64,000 nt of DNA from Phylloscopus collybita (taxonomy: Eukaryota > Chordata > Aves > Passeriformes > Phylloscopidae). The stretch is taken from the NCBI GenBank assembly GCA_027886175.1, contig JAJNNQ010000075.1, positions 9,217,001 to 9,281,000 on the forward strand, in the 5' to 3' direction. Positions 24,845 through 37,111 of this stretch are shown piece by piece (position 1 is the stretch's first letter; each line of letters opens with the position of its first letter). The position numbers were made by a program, and so were the translations under genes. The notes beneath the pieces were generated by a model. It saw nothing but the letters and a program-made list of their open reading frames with translations, made no database searches and was not told the origin of the DNA.

Positions 24845-26049
24845 CCTAGTTCTCACAGTCTCATGCAATGCAATAGTAACTCTCAGTGTCTTCAGTACCA
24901 GGCATGAGCACACAGGGAATTAGTCTCAGTTACATTTATAAGCAAGTTTTAGGTATGTTTTCACCTATACAATCTTTCCCTGTTTGATCAGCTGCACACT
25001 GTACTCCTCCTTCTCAGTTATTTGCTGACAGAGAGAAGATACAGTTGCTAAGTAGCCATTTATTTCAGCAATGGAGGCCTTTGATAACTAACTGTCACAA
25101 GAAAACCCACTATTTCTAATTTCCTCTGTATTTTCCCCCTCCCCCTCAATGCCTATTTCTTTTCTTTTCTTTTTAAAAATCATTTTTAGTGAATGAATTG
25201 AGAAGACAGACTGTAGAGTCTCACTGATATAGCACTCGGCTCAATAGATGTGAGTTAAAAATACTGGGGATTTTTTCCTTCCTGTATGATCACAGAAATT
25301 TTTGTAATCTCTTTCACACAAAAAGTAGAACTTCCTGTCAACTGTGAAAAAGCAGCTGCTTTTTAAAAAAGTTTGATTACTCATCTTTCTCAAAACCTTT
25401 TGCCACATGAATATCTTAAACCAATAATCACAATTAATTGATGTGAAATTAAGATGTTACAGTATAAATTAGTGATTCACACAAACTAATGGGAAATTTA
25501 CTCATGCTTATCACCAACAGAATATGCCTCAAATTAAAAACTATCTGGTTAGAGACCGGCATTCATTGTCGTTTTTACGGCATCTAGAAGAAGGCTTAAG
25601 CTGGCTGAAGACCTTTATATGCAGCTAAAAATAACTGAGTTTAATCAGAAAACACTGAAAATACTTGTAGATGTTTAATTTATGACCACATCACTGTGAA
25701 ATTATAAATGTGAAAGCCAAAAGCAAAGAAATTGCCTTCGTTAGGAAATTCACAGTACTTTAAATGAGAGAAACTGAGTAATATGTTGAAGGGTTTAAGA
25801 GAAATTATTTTGGTCTGGAAATTTTCTAAAGGACGTTTTAAGAAGTTATTAACTTCAGACACTGGAAACGCTGGGACTTTTGCTGCAACATGATATAATT
25901 TTATTAAACTTGCCCTTCAGAGAAGGACTCGGAGAAAATACCTTGTATTGAGGTGTATTGAGGCATGCTAGTTAGGGATAAAATGTATTTCAGGTACTGA
26001 AGAGTTAGGATTTTATTTAGTTTCTGCACACAGTTTCATAGTTAAGTAT
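24845..26049. other. Unique sequence, no gene seen
   Basis: A pyrimidine-rich stretch (C5, C5 and TTTTC units) lies at about 25128-25176. No exon or interspersed repeat was recognised. Confidence 0.5.
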
Positions 26050-26537
26050 CAAGTTGGACTTCTAGGGGTCCTGTGCCATTTCAAGGAGATCATGAACCTG
26101 CCGAGTGCGTCCAGAGGAGGACCATGAAGTTGATGAGAGGGCTGGAGCACCTCTTCTTTGAGCACAGGCTGAGACATGGGCTCATTCAGATTAGAGAAGT
26201 GAAGGTTCCAGAGATTTTAGAGTGGCTATCCAGTGCTAGAAGGAGGCCTACAGGAAAGGTGGGAAGGGAATTTTTATCAGAGAGTGTGGTAGTAGAACTA
26301 AGAGGTATGAGTTTTAAATTGAAATAGCATGGAGGGTAAAGTTAGATGAGATGTTGGGAAGAAATTCTTTACTGTGAGAGTAGCAAGGCACTGGAACAGG
26401 TTGCCCAGAGAACTTTATGGCCAGGCTGGATGGGGCTCTGAGCAACCTTTTCTACTGGAAGGTGCTCCTGCTCATGGTTGGAACAAGCTGATCTTTGAGG
26501 TCCCTTGCAACACAAACCACTCTACAGTTCCATGATA
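26050..26537 (+). mobile_element. CR1 LINE 3' fragment (ORF2 end plus 3' UTR)
   Basis: It starts around the ORF2 C-terminus: GTCCAGAGGAGGACCATGAAG translates as CVQRRTMKLMRGLEH, matching the conserved CR1 'QRRATKLVKGLE' segment. It then runs through GGGAAGAAATTCTTTACTG, GGCACTGGAACAGGTTGCCC and GAGGTCCCTTGCAACACAAA to the tail near TCCATGATAGG. Internal deletions and frameshifts are evident. It is one inactive, 5'-truncated insertion. Confidence 0.95.
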
Positions 26538-29500
26538 GGTTCCTAGTGGCATCAAGGGGGCTGTGTTTTCAGCCACATTGCACTGTACTTAACTGCTTTG
26601 CAAAGTCTTCCTGCATAATGTTTCCAAAGTGCTGCTTTTGCATTCTTCCCTGTAAAAGGGGGAATCTCTGGGGAATGGCAAACATTGCACTTATGAGGAG
26701 GACACGGTGAGTGAGATCGGATCAGTCACGAAAGATTTCAGACTGTTCAGTACGAGCTCCCTGAACATCACTGATCCTTGTGCATATTTTAGAATAGCAT
26801 GCAAAGAATAACTAGATGTTTTTAAAATTTAATAAAGACTAACAGAAATAGCTAAGATATATTGTCTTTTTCTTGTGTGTTTCAGCCCACTCCAGGCAGT
26901 GATTACTTTAAAACATCATTTTGTCATCACAAGTCAGATAGGAACTTTCCAGCACTGCCCCATTGTTGTGGATATCTTCATTCTTTCTGTCTTGCTCTAT
27001 CTCTGCCCAGATAGATCACATGGTCAGGAAGAGCCGGAACAATAAACTAAGAAATGTATTGACAAACTTGAGAAGATATTTTCCCTGTGTACTGCCAGCA
27101 GAATTTTTGAAATTATCTGTAACTTGGGGGACACCATAACTAAAGATCAAGTCTCTCTCATGATTTCATGCTAACAATCTTGTTTGATTTTTTATTTTTA
27201 TACAAACTTCTGAATCCTAGATTTTCACAGGCATCTTAAAATTGAAAAAGGTAATCTAAAAAGACAGGATGACATAGTAGATACTTTACTGTGACTCAAG
27301 AGCTGTGGGTCACTTCACTGTTCTTTCCTGAAAGAAACATTTTGCCCACACAGACACAGTCATTCATTATGAGACATTTGAGGTACCTGAACAAAGGTGT
27401 GAGAAAAAAGTCTGCCTGGACTAAGGCCAGAGATCATAAATTTAGTAGAAACTTCTCACATTTCTTATACTAAGATAAAGGCAGGCATCATATTCAGCAT
27501 AACTCCCTTAACCAGTTTCATTTTATTCACACCTTCTTTCTTTCTTCTTATAATATTTTCAGATATTTCAGGATTTCAGTTCTTTGCTTGTGAAGGTATG
27601 GAAAGACCAGAGGAGGGCAGGCAGAGTCTGGAAAGGAAAAAAGCAGAAGCTAGAAAGAGATGCTTAAAATTTTCAGAGAAATCAATAATCCAGCTGAAAG
27701 AAGAGAGCTTTTGTAGTGAAGGGAATTCACCTTGGCTTTCCACACAGAAAGAATCCTGAATCTGAATGCTGCCTCTTCTTACAGTTGTGTTCAATTAACA
27801 AACATGAGGCAAGGTGACAGCCAAGTTCTTCACTTAATCTTCCTCCTCCTTGGATTTTTTTTTCTAGAAATATCTAAAAGTTGCCTCTGTGGATTGATTT
27901 CTCATGTTAAAGACACAAAGTTTATGGTTATTTATTATACTGCTGTGGCAGATGCTTTAAAGAATGAATCAGGCATAGACAGCCCTTCTTACTCATTTCA
28001 CATATGACAAGTAGTGGACAAAGAGATCTCTGGGGGAAAGTGAAGTGGGAAGGATCATTGGGAAACCATGACCATAAATGCTTCCAGTCTTTGCATAACT
28101 CCGTGGAAAAAAAAAGGAGAAGAAACCCTTCCCTCTTTGCTGGCATATTTTGAACAGCCCAGGACAAGTAGGGAGAATGCCTTTCTCCTGAGGAACAAAG
28201 AGATATTTCTCAGGGTGGGTTTCAGAGGTCACATGGTGAGAGGTGAGAAGAGACAACATCTGTTCATCAGACTCTGGACTTAGAGTTTGCTTAATTGAGA
28301 TGTAAGGAAGGCAGCCACAGGTCTCTTGTGCTCTGGAAAATGAAAGAGGGACATATACTGCAGGAAATCTAGAGGCTGAATCACCAAGACTCTCTCTAGA
28401 GGTAGTGCCAGTGTCTAAAGGTGCCATAATCCTTCAAACTACAGCTAAACCCAGAGGTTCCAGCTAGGTTCATGGCTTTCTTGTGGTAGAAGCTCCTCTG
28501 GTATTCAATACTGGGAGAAAATCTAAAAGTGACAATGGAAAAAATGTGACTCCTGGGGCATAAGGCTGGTATCAACAAGGGAACACATGTTTAGTCTTTT
28601 GATATCCAAAACCAGAATAGGTTACAAGAAGGAATTTGAAAAGAAGACAAGTGTAGAGTTTATTGTGTGGTGAAAGCAAAAAATACTTATGATTCTTTAC
28701 TGTTGACAGGAATTAATGCATAGAATTACTTTTTAAAGTCTGGGAACAAGCAAAAAGAAAGGTCATAGACAAGAATGAGTAAGAATACTCACATATTTAC
28801 TATGTTTTTGTTGCTTCAAATGAATGTTAAAAACACACTTGAAAATAACATTTTACTCTAAAAGGCACACTTTTTACTCACATGTCTGCTTCACATAACT
28901 TTCTTGTTCTGGCTGAAGCCTCAGATAAAGTCTACAAGCAAGATCTGACCATTCTGTAGAGCTATGCTAATGTTAGTAGGTAAGTGAGGAATGTCTTGTG
29001 ATAAAAAGCACGGAATGCAAAAGAGAAGACTCAGAACCAGGGTTCACCTGTATCCTGCATAGCTGGAGAACAAGTTTACTATTTTTGTATCTGTTCAGAA
29101 TTTGGTCTTAAGTCAGGATAAAATAAACTGCTGCTAATTGTTGATGAGATCACTAAGACATCAAAGCATTCATGTCTATGTAGGCTTCATTCCTGCAGGA
29201 AGGGGGACAATTATGACAACCCAAGTGATTCTCATCTCCATTAGGTGTAGCCACCTCATGTGCCTGGTGTACACAAGTCATTTAGACTATGCTCTCTATA
29301 CATTAAAAGGAAAAAAATAAGCAGCTCCACAGGGAGGTTAATTCCTCTGTGATACAAACCTGTTCCCTCTGAGGACAAGACACTCTCTCGACAAATGGGG
29401 AAACTGGGCTGGTAGACATGCTTTACTTTTAATCCTGCCAATACAGATGAAGAAAATCACACCAATTGGTTTTCCTAATTAACTACAGTTGAATATTACT

Positions 29501-31662
29501 AGTTATCTTCCAGATACAACTGGAAAATACTGCCCATATACTGCCCAGTTTCTAGACCACCTGACATGTAGAAAAGATCAAACATTGTCTTCAAATCTGG
29601 ATCATCCACTTTCCCATTAAGCCACCTGAATTACATCCTTTTAAAAGAAAGTATAAGCATTCAGCTAGAAGCACTTGAGTTTATTTCTTCAGAAATGAGA
29701 GATTAGCAGCACCAGACTAATAACTATGCACAAAACCAATCATCTGAAAGATGCTATGGCAGAAAACTGTGACAAGAGCTGGATTATACAGTCATAAAAA
29801 CTTGAGAGATTTGTCAGGGGAATGTATAAACCCAGAGCTGTTCCTATTTCTGTTCAATTTAATTTCTTAAGTATGCCTGTTTTTCTTTCTAACATATGAT
29901 TCTGTCTCATTAAAAAAATAGGGAAAGAAGCATTTTATTTTCTCTCTTTCTCCATATGCATATTAATAGACCAACACTCTAATACATGAGCCTCATTTTT
30001 TGTAGTTAGCTGTTGAATTTTCACATATATTGCTAATAGCGGTGGCAAGGCCACTTAAATTTGAAGTTTCCTGACACTCCTAAAAAATTTTTATTTTCAG
30101 TGGCTTAAAATTCTGTAAAACTGTAACTCAGGCTAAAATTTTCCAGACTTGTTATCTGTCTTAGACTGCATTTTCAAAGACACTGTCACTCACTGCCTTT
30201 CTGAGAGAGACACTCAGGTAACATTCAGTGATCTTCCATTTCAGACAAATAAAAATAAAACAACTGTTTTTGGAGTAACACTGGATATGCTATTTTGCCT
30301 GGTAGAGATGGAAAATGTTACAGGTGGAAAGTGAAATCTAAGGTACATTGCATGTAATTTTTGTCTCTTATCTGTGGCCTTTTAAAAGGCCCCTGAGTTT
30401 GCTCATGCTCAGACAAGAGCTGAAGTAGCTGGCAGCTGCATGTTTAGAAATTCCTTCCACACTGGTTTGTTTTCCTGCCTGCTGCCAGCTCTCAAGGCCA
30501 GGAAGTGTCTCTTTCTTTCTCACTCTTTGTGTGAACCCAGTGTTTCCCCTGCTGATTTCTAAGCCCAGGTTCTCTGAAGGAGGGTACAGCCGAATGACTG
30601 CAGGAGAAAATTCTGCTCAGCAAGAGTTTGGAAGTCACGTGTGGCATCGTATAGTAGGACAGGTAACACTTAGAGAAAATGGAACAGATGTATCTGAAGC
30701 TTCACAGTTCCTAAACCCCCCAGCAAACATTTTGTGCAACTCCACTGGGAGAATGTGCATTTTGGTATCTGCTAGTGCTGCTCAGTATGAGCACATCTCA
30801 AAGTATGAGAACATCACCCAGGAGTCACAAAACTAACTCAAGAGACAAGAGGTCTCTGCAGTGGATGTAAAGGTTGTTGTGTCTGAAAGGGTACCTGTGC
30901 ATGCCACTCAATTGCTACCTGATAGAATTTATGTCTTTTTCTTTTTCCTTTATTAAAAACCTAGGAAATTACCCTCTTTCTCCTTCATGCACAGACACCC
31001 TTTTGAAAGAACCCTGACATTTCAAAGTCATGCACTCAAAACTTAGAAAATAGCAAGTGAGAAATGCAGTGCAGTCAAGTGCATATCATAAAACAAGGGT
31101 TTTAATGTAAAATTTTAACTACCTTGCTTCAAAATAAACTTGTTGCAAGGTATGTACACATATACAGTTAGACTCTTAACTAAGTCTCTCTTAAGTTTAT
31201 TTTGAATGGTTTCAGGCTCTTCCTTTTCCATGCCCTCCTCAACACCAAAGTTTGGCAAAACAATTCTCTTCAATCTTGTAGCCATGCTTACATTGAAAAT
31301 CCCACCTTCTTGCAAAGTGAGTCCAAACTTTGGACAGATTTGCAAGAGAGGATGAGTGTATTTTGCCATTGTTTGGCTGTAAGCATCCAACAGAAGCTCA
31401 CGTAGCACATAGCAGTGGGGACTTTTTGTTGTTGTATGCTACCAATTTCCCACAGCATCAACACAGCTGACTTTATTTATTTTGGTGGTCTTCTTCCCCA
31501 TAGCTCAGCCAAGGAAATCTACACCAGTAAATACAGAATGTATTTCAGTCATCATCATGGTCTTAATAAAGTTTCTTCTGACTATTGTGTCATACTTTAC
31601 TGAGGCCTTTTCTGAAGGCATAACAGTGCTTCAGTAACCATTTCCCTTCTTCAGGGACCACA
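26538..31662. other. 5.1 kb of unique AT-rich sequence, no gene confirmed
   Basis: No interspersed repeat was recognised. Two acceptor-like sites precede open frames, at 26885 (frame to TAG at 27012, AATAAA at 27041) and at 27782 (frame holding a hydrophobic run LIFLLLGFFFLE). The 144-codon minus frame at 27993-28427 has no known motif. None is strong enough for a gene call. A perfect 16-bp palindrome lies at 30376-30391. Confidence 0.45.
30376..30391. promoter_or_regulatory. Perfect 16-bp palindrome with TATA-like core
   Basis: GGCCTTTTAAAAGGCC is self-complementary over all 16 bases, and its core TTTTAAAAGG resembles a TATA box. A WGATA-type site (TTATCT) lies just upstream, an E-box CAGCTG lies near 30431-30440 and an ETS-type AGGAAGTG near 30500. 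There is no CpG island and no recognised gene downstream, so a promoter or enhancer role is only a possibility. Confidence 0.25.
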
Positions 31663-31706
31663 GGATGGATTATCAGAGGGTTTGGGATGGATTATCAGAG
31701 GGTTTG
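31663..31706. repeat. Exact 22-bp tandem duplication
   Basis: GGATGGATTATCAGAGGG followed by TTTG occurs twice head-to-tail with no mismatch (31663-31684 and 31685-31706). Identity suggests a recent duplication or a variable-number site. Confidence 0.97.
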
Positions 31707-33425
31707 ATTCTGACAAATAAACACCATTTAAACTATGACACAAGACATTGAGGTGAACCAACTCAAAGAAGTAGGTGTGGGGGTTGGATCATCTCCTACC
31801 TTGCAAATAAATCCTTGGAAAATTAGCTCTTGCTGAGAAAATTGTCCTGGTGCAGGGCTGGGGCCCATGCAAGAAACAGCCTTTCTAAAGAAGTGGAAGG
31901 AAATGTTGCCTCGATGGAATCAGTGTTGGCTGGTGCAGACTAGAGGACTTTGAAATCATTTATTTTTTTGAAAACAATATTTTTCCAGACATTATGCAAC
32001 ATAATCCAATAAAAAGCATGACATCCTCTACTGAAGTTATTTATTTCCCTATGCTTTGGAGAGTGGACACAGCCACAACCCAAAAAATTGTTATTTACAT
32101 AAATAAAAGTCTTGAATAATCCTTTCAGCATGCTGAAGGTGATCTGGTCCAAGTCTACACAATGAACTGCACATAACATCTGTCTCCAGCTGAGAAGATA
32201 CTGAGAATTTGTGGTACTTCAAGCTGAACAATGTTGAGATATTGGGTATAAATAAATACAATATCTCTTGGACGTGTTCTTCACTTGATGTCTAATGGGA
32301 GCACTCTGGCTTGCAATTCACAAATAAGGAAATGCAAGGACTGTTTTTCTGTAGGAAATATTTTCATATGGTTTTCAAAATGAAATATGACAGTACTGTA
32401 GACAAGAGACTACTGTAACTTGTTTGCATATGTTGCCCTAGAGACTGATGCCACAGTTAGTAGATCAAGATCTCATAAGGAAACATAGGCTAAAAAAAAC
32501 CCAGAAGGTGTGTCCGTTATAAGCAAAATACACTTAATTCCCCAGGAGCACAACAAAATGGCCAAAGCAAGATACAGATACAAAAAATTGTATGGGCATT
32601 TTTTTCTTCTGTTTTAAAACTCTAATTGATTCCTCCAAATCTACCTCTTTCTATGAGAATGCTGCCTTGCCTTGGCAGATTTTCCAAATAAATTGTATTA
32701 TTCTGTTGTACCAGGATAGACCCTACTGTTGCTTGAACACATTGCAGTTTATTTCAGTACGCAAAACAAAGCTGAAATATTTCTACCATTATCTTTATTT
32801 TTTCCTCTGTACTTCTAATTCTTTGTTTATTGCATCTAATAGATCTGTAGAGATCAGTCCTAAATAAGGTCCGTAATACTTGTATTGTGCTTTTAACAAA
32901 TAAAACCACTCAATACTACCTCATAGCAGCACGTTTTTAACCACAGCCTTAAGCATCATTAGAACCAATGTGACTTTAATTCATGTATTTGCATTTTGCT
33001 TTATGAAGTTCGCAAATCAAGTGCCTCAGTATTTCAATATTAAAGATTCTTTCTGGGTTAAAGGGTGTGCTTACCTCCACTTACATTTTCTTCCTTTTCC
33101 AATTAGAGATTGCTAATCATCAATTGATAGGAAAATTTTTCACCTTGAAAAAATAGTTAAATAGATGTGTGTGTCTTCTGAAGCTGATTAGAAGTCCAGG
33201 GATAAAATATGCATTTAGGTTTCCTGTAATTTCTACATCTACAGTCTGCAGATGGTGGCTGCCTGGCATCTAGATCCACCCTCTCCAAGTGTATATCCTC
33301 TTGCCTGCTATTAATAGTTGGGACACATATTAAGGGAACAGTGAGTGTACCCACCAGTGATACACATCTAGTATTAGAGAGATTCTTACTGGTTTGTGAG
33401 GTAGTTGGATTTTCTTTTCTTTTTA
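31707..33425. other. Unique AT-rich sequence, no gene seen
   Basis: Frames at 31940-32179 (minus) and 32592-32867 (plus) are Phe/Leu/Lys-rich and unrecognised. No repeat was seen. Confidence 0.5.
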
Positions 33426-33482
33426 TTTTTTTTTGTGTGTGTGAGTGTGTGTGTGTTTTGTTTTGTTTTGTTTTGTTTTGTT
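33426..33482. repeat. Compound (TG)n-(TTTTG)n microsatellite
   Basis: A T run leads into about nine TG units (one interrupted by GAG), then five TTTTG units. It generates a cysteine/valine/phenylalanine-rich frame that should be ignored. Confidence 0.95.
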
Positions 33483-36349
33483 CGGATGTTTCTTCTAATA
33501 TTTTTCCTCTAACCCATTTCACAGGGAAGAATAATAATGCCCTTTTCCTTGGCTAAGTAGAGCCACTTAGCACTTCATTAGTCACCGTGCTATACACACA
33601 TCTCAGCAGGAATGGGAACACAACTCTCTTCTTTAAATTGGGTTGTGGGATGTTTTACACTGACTTTTTCATTGTGAGGGGAACATCTTTCTCAGTTTTA
33701 TGCATTCTTACTGCTTTTCTTTCAAGAGAACTGAAGGTACAACCAAATTACTTTGAAAGTATGGAAAGTACTAGATACTAACAAAATAAAGGAATTGCTT
33801 TGGCTCTTGTTCTTACACACATAAAGACTCTGAACTTGCAAGTGCTTCAATGACTTCTGGCACTAGCTGGAATAAAAACCCAGAGAAGTGTCATTTGGGA
33901 TGCAGGCAGAAAAAAAGGGGGATTTTTACAGTGGTATCAAATATTGTGAATAGATCAGCAACATAGAGAAACTTTTATTTAACTTTTTGTAAGTTTTAAA
34001 CATCCTGAGAAAACATTTCCAACATGATGTATTTTTTGCTTTCAACTGTCAGGTTTGCAGCCTGCCTACGGGACAACTGTGGCTGCTCTCTGCCACATGA
34101 CCATCTTCCTGCACCACCATCATGGTGCTGATGTCCCTGTGCTACCATCACCACCATTAGTAACCATGTCTTTCATTTTACTGTTATCATTGTATGTTGT
34201 CCTAATCATAAAACAGAAATCCAGAAGGGCTTCATCTGCTTAAACAAGGATATTTGCAACTTAGGTATCAACATCTGGCTAAACATACTTTGGTCTGTGT
34301 CTTTGGTTTTTCAGTATAAATGTGGAACTTGCAAAATCATTTTGTCGTGATAAACGTATAAATTCTGCTATTGCTTTCATCAAAGTTCCTAAAATTCTAA
34401 TTCAAATGCTATGTTACTGTAGCAAAGAGCATACAAAGAAGGGAAAATGGGATAGTGGAAAAAAAATCATGTCACAGGATACTGCCTGGAATATATTCTG
34501 CCTCACAACACCCACATTATCTCCCAATAACAGTAATGGAAATTTTGCACACACATCAAGGCATAATATATAGCTAAGCCTTTTACTGCTTTGATATGTA
34601 TTTATGAATGTAGTTATACATTTATTCCCTCAGCCATTTTAAACACCTGTGATTCAGAGTTTAAATTTATTCATTAATACCTTCAAATAAAGAAAACCAG
34701 TATGGAGACCACATTAATTTAAAGAAAAACAATCTGATTATACAGTGAAATATATCGGGCATAAGGAAATAAATTAAGGTTAATATTTTTTATCCCATTG
34801 GGATCAATTGTTTGGGAAAAAATTGTATACTAAAAATTTATGGTATAATTATAGATCACTTCTATAAGAAAGGGTACATGTTGTTTTGCATAAACATTAA
34901 TAGACATAGATATCTAGAATCTGGAATTTCTTAACTACATGCCTGCAGATGTGAGGAGATTTTATTGAGACATCATATAAACAAAACCAAGCAAAAGTAT
35001 GGGCATATCTTTTCATTTATGTAATTGAATCTATTTGGACTAGTTTTCCGGATTGATTTTAATTAATGTTGTGAATTATTGTGAAATTAATACGTTTGAG
35101 AATTAGAATAGTTTAGATTAATAAACCAATTGAAAATTGAAGGCAGGCTGTAGATCATGCACCCAACCACCTTCTTTTAAAATTACAGATAAAAATTACT
35201 GCATTCTAAAATAGTAACTATTATTTTGCTTTATTTTGAGTATTAGACTTGTACTTAAAGACTTAAATTTAGAAATAAATAAAAATATAGTAAAAATTGC
35301 AGACACATATCCAAAAAAAATTCAGAAAGATTCAACATTCAGATGTTACAGACTTTTTTTTTAAGTCTTACATCTGTAACTCTGTGTTTGGAATTTTTCT
35401 TCGATTTGAAGAATTGCAATCTATCTTCTATGCAGACACAACTTTAAAACACAAAAGTTAAACCTTGACTTGCAAACCTGAATTTCTTTTTTTAATGAAG
35501 AAGAAGAATTCTTTTCCTGGTATGAACAACCCAGACTCTAAAACCCCCTTGCTAGATAAAAAGGCAAGTACTAAGATGTGAATGCTTTGCTTCTCAATCT
35601 GAGTTTCTAGAAGGTCAAATTCCATCAAGCCTGGTTCTTTTATTACAGTGTTGATGATATATCCTCATGTTACGGGCATGCTAAAATGCTGAAACACTCT
35701 GAAATGGACCAACTCTGTTATCATAAAAGAACTCAAATATGTGTTTTTAATGTCAGGAAATGATATAATCTCTCTTAGAGCTCTCTCAGACTAACTGACC
35801 CAATTTCAATGTAATATCGATGTTCCTGAACTTTGGATGGTTTCTGTTGAAAGGGAATTTCCAGATTTGATAGCTCTGAAACTGTTGATGCTGGGCTCAA
35901 CAGCCCTGTCTAGCTCACAGTCCTCCAAATTGCAACAAATCAAGAAATTACACAAACATGATATTGGAACCTGTTGCAAAATATCAATCCCAACTTCCCC
36001 AAACATGAAATGAGGTATTAGATAACAAGACTGAGTGTGTTTATTATAAAAATCAGTCCGATTTGACAAGATTTATCCTAAATATTTTTCAGGGCCTTGT
36101 TTCTTTTAATTTAATGTGGGTTTTATGCATATATCCACTGTGACTTTTCTTCCAGTTTAGTTCACCTCTGTTTTTTCCCTTCTCATTCCAGTTTGTGTGA
36201 ATAAAACCCCAGGCTGCATCACTTTGTTTCATCTAGTTTCATAATGAAAGGAAAATTTTCACAAAAGTTAATACAATTTTTAAATCAGACTGATTAACCT
36301 AAAAATGAAATTTCAAAGTTTTTGGTTTTTTTAAAGAAAAAGCACTGGG

Positions 36350-36366
36350 AAAAAAAAAAAAAAAAA
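36350..36366. repeat. A17 homopolymer
   Basis: Seventeen consecutive As. The retrocopy that would explain it as a poly(A) tail was not recognised upstream. Confidence 0.9.
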
Positions 36367-36609
36367 GCTTTCAAGAAACAATTTGGAAGGAACTGAAAAA
36401 AATTCTTTTGAGGTGTTTTTTGCATCTCAATCAAAAACAACAATCGAATTTCTAAATAATTTTAAGTTAAAAGAGAGAAACATATTTTTAAACCTGAAAT
36501 ATACAGCCTATGAGGGTTTTGTTGTTAAAATAGGTCAGTTTTATAATGAAGAGTTTTACAATGAAAATAATTTTTTTAAAAAAAGTGAGAAAAAATTGTT
36601 TTATTTAGC

Positions 36610-36626
36610 TTTTTTTTTTTTTTTTT
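36610..36626. repeat. T17 homopolymer
   Basis: Seventeen consecutive Ts, about 240 bp after the A17 run. Confidence 0.9.
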
Positions 36627-37052
36627 CAATTGAAAGTGATGAGTTCAGAAACAATTTACAAGTCTTGTACCTGATTGGTATTTCTCCACAAATAAATACA
36701 TGACTGAAAATTTTCAGTCTGGTTCATGGATGGCTTTGAAACTTGAACAGGAATAAATTAGCCAGTTTCAAACAAACACTTAAGTGTAATGTAATTATTG
36801 ATATAATCAAAGTCTTACCTTCACTTCATGACGCAGAAGAGATTCAGATGTAATATTACAGAATTAGTAGAATCTAGTCATCCAGTCCGATCTATTTTAA
36901 CTGGAGAAAGGAGTTTCTCATCATCAGACTGTTGATACATAGATTTTTTTTGTTTCACTGACTGGTAGCAAAAATGATGACTTCATTGTTACTCCATTTT
37001 TCTGAAGTGTAACTGGCTGCAAAAATCCAGCAGCCCTAAAACACAGTGTTTA

Positions 37053-37111
37053 ACAGTGGTGCACTCGCTGTGGCCCCCACGAATAATGACGACTGCAGAA
37101 TACACCACTGT
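37053..37111. repeat. Inverted repeat, 9-bp arms, 41-nt spacer
   Basis: ACAGTGGTG (37053-37061) and CACCACTGT (37103-37111) are perfect complements around a spacer with unusual CpG content for this region. CAGTGGTG resembles the first bases of hAT-type terminal inverted repeats, so a tiny relic MITE is conceivable. Matching 8-bp target duplications were not evident. Confidence 0.4.

Noticed and set aside
36383..36703. 106-codon plus-strand frame between A17 and T17 runs
   Set aside because: Composition dominated by K, N, F and I from AT-rich DNA; no motif.
36850..36905. ACAGAATTAGTAGAATCTAG…CATCCAGTCCGA resembling a CR1 tail
   Set aside because: The order of blocks does not follow the CR1 tail and the match is too weak.
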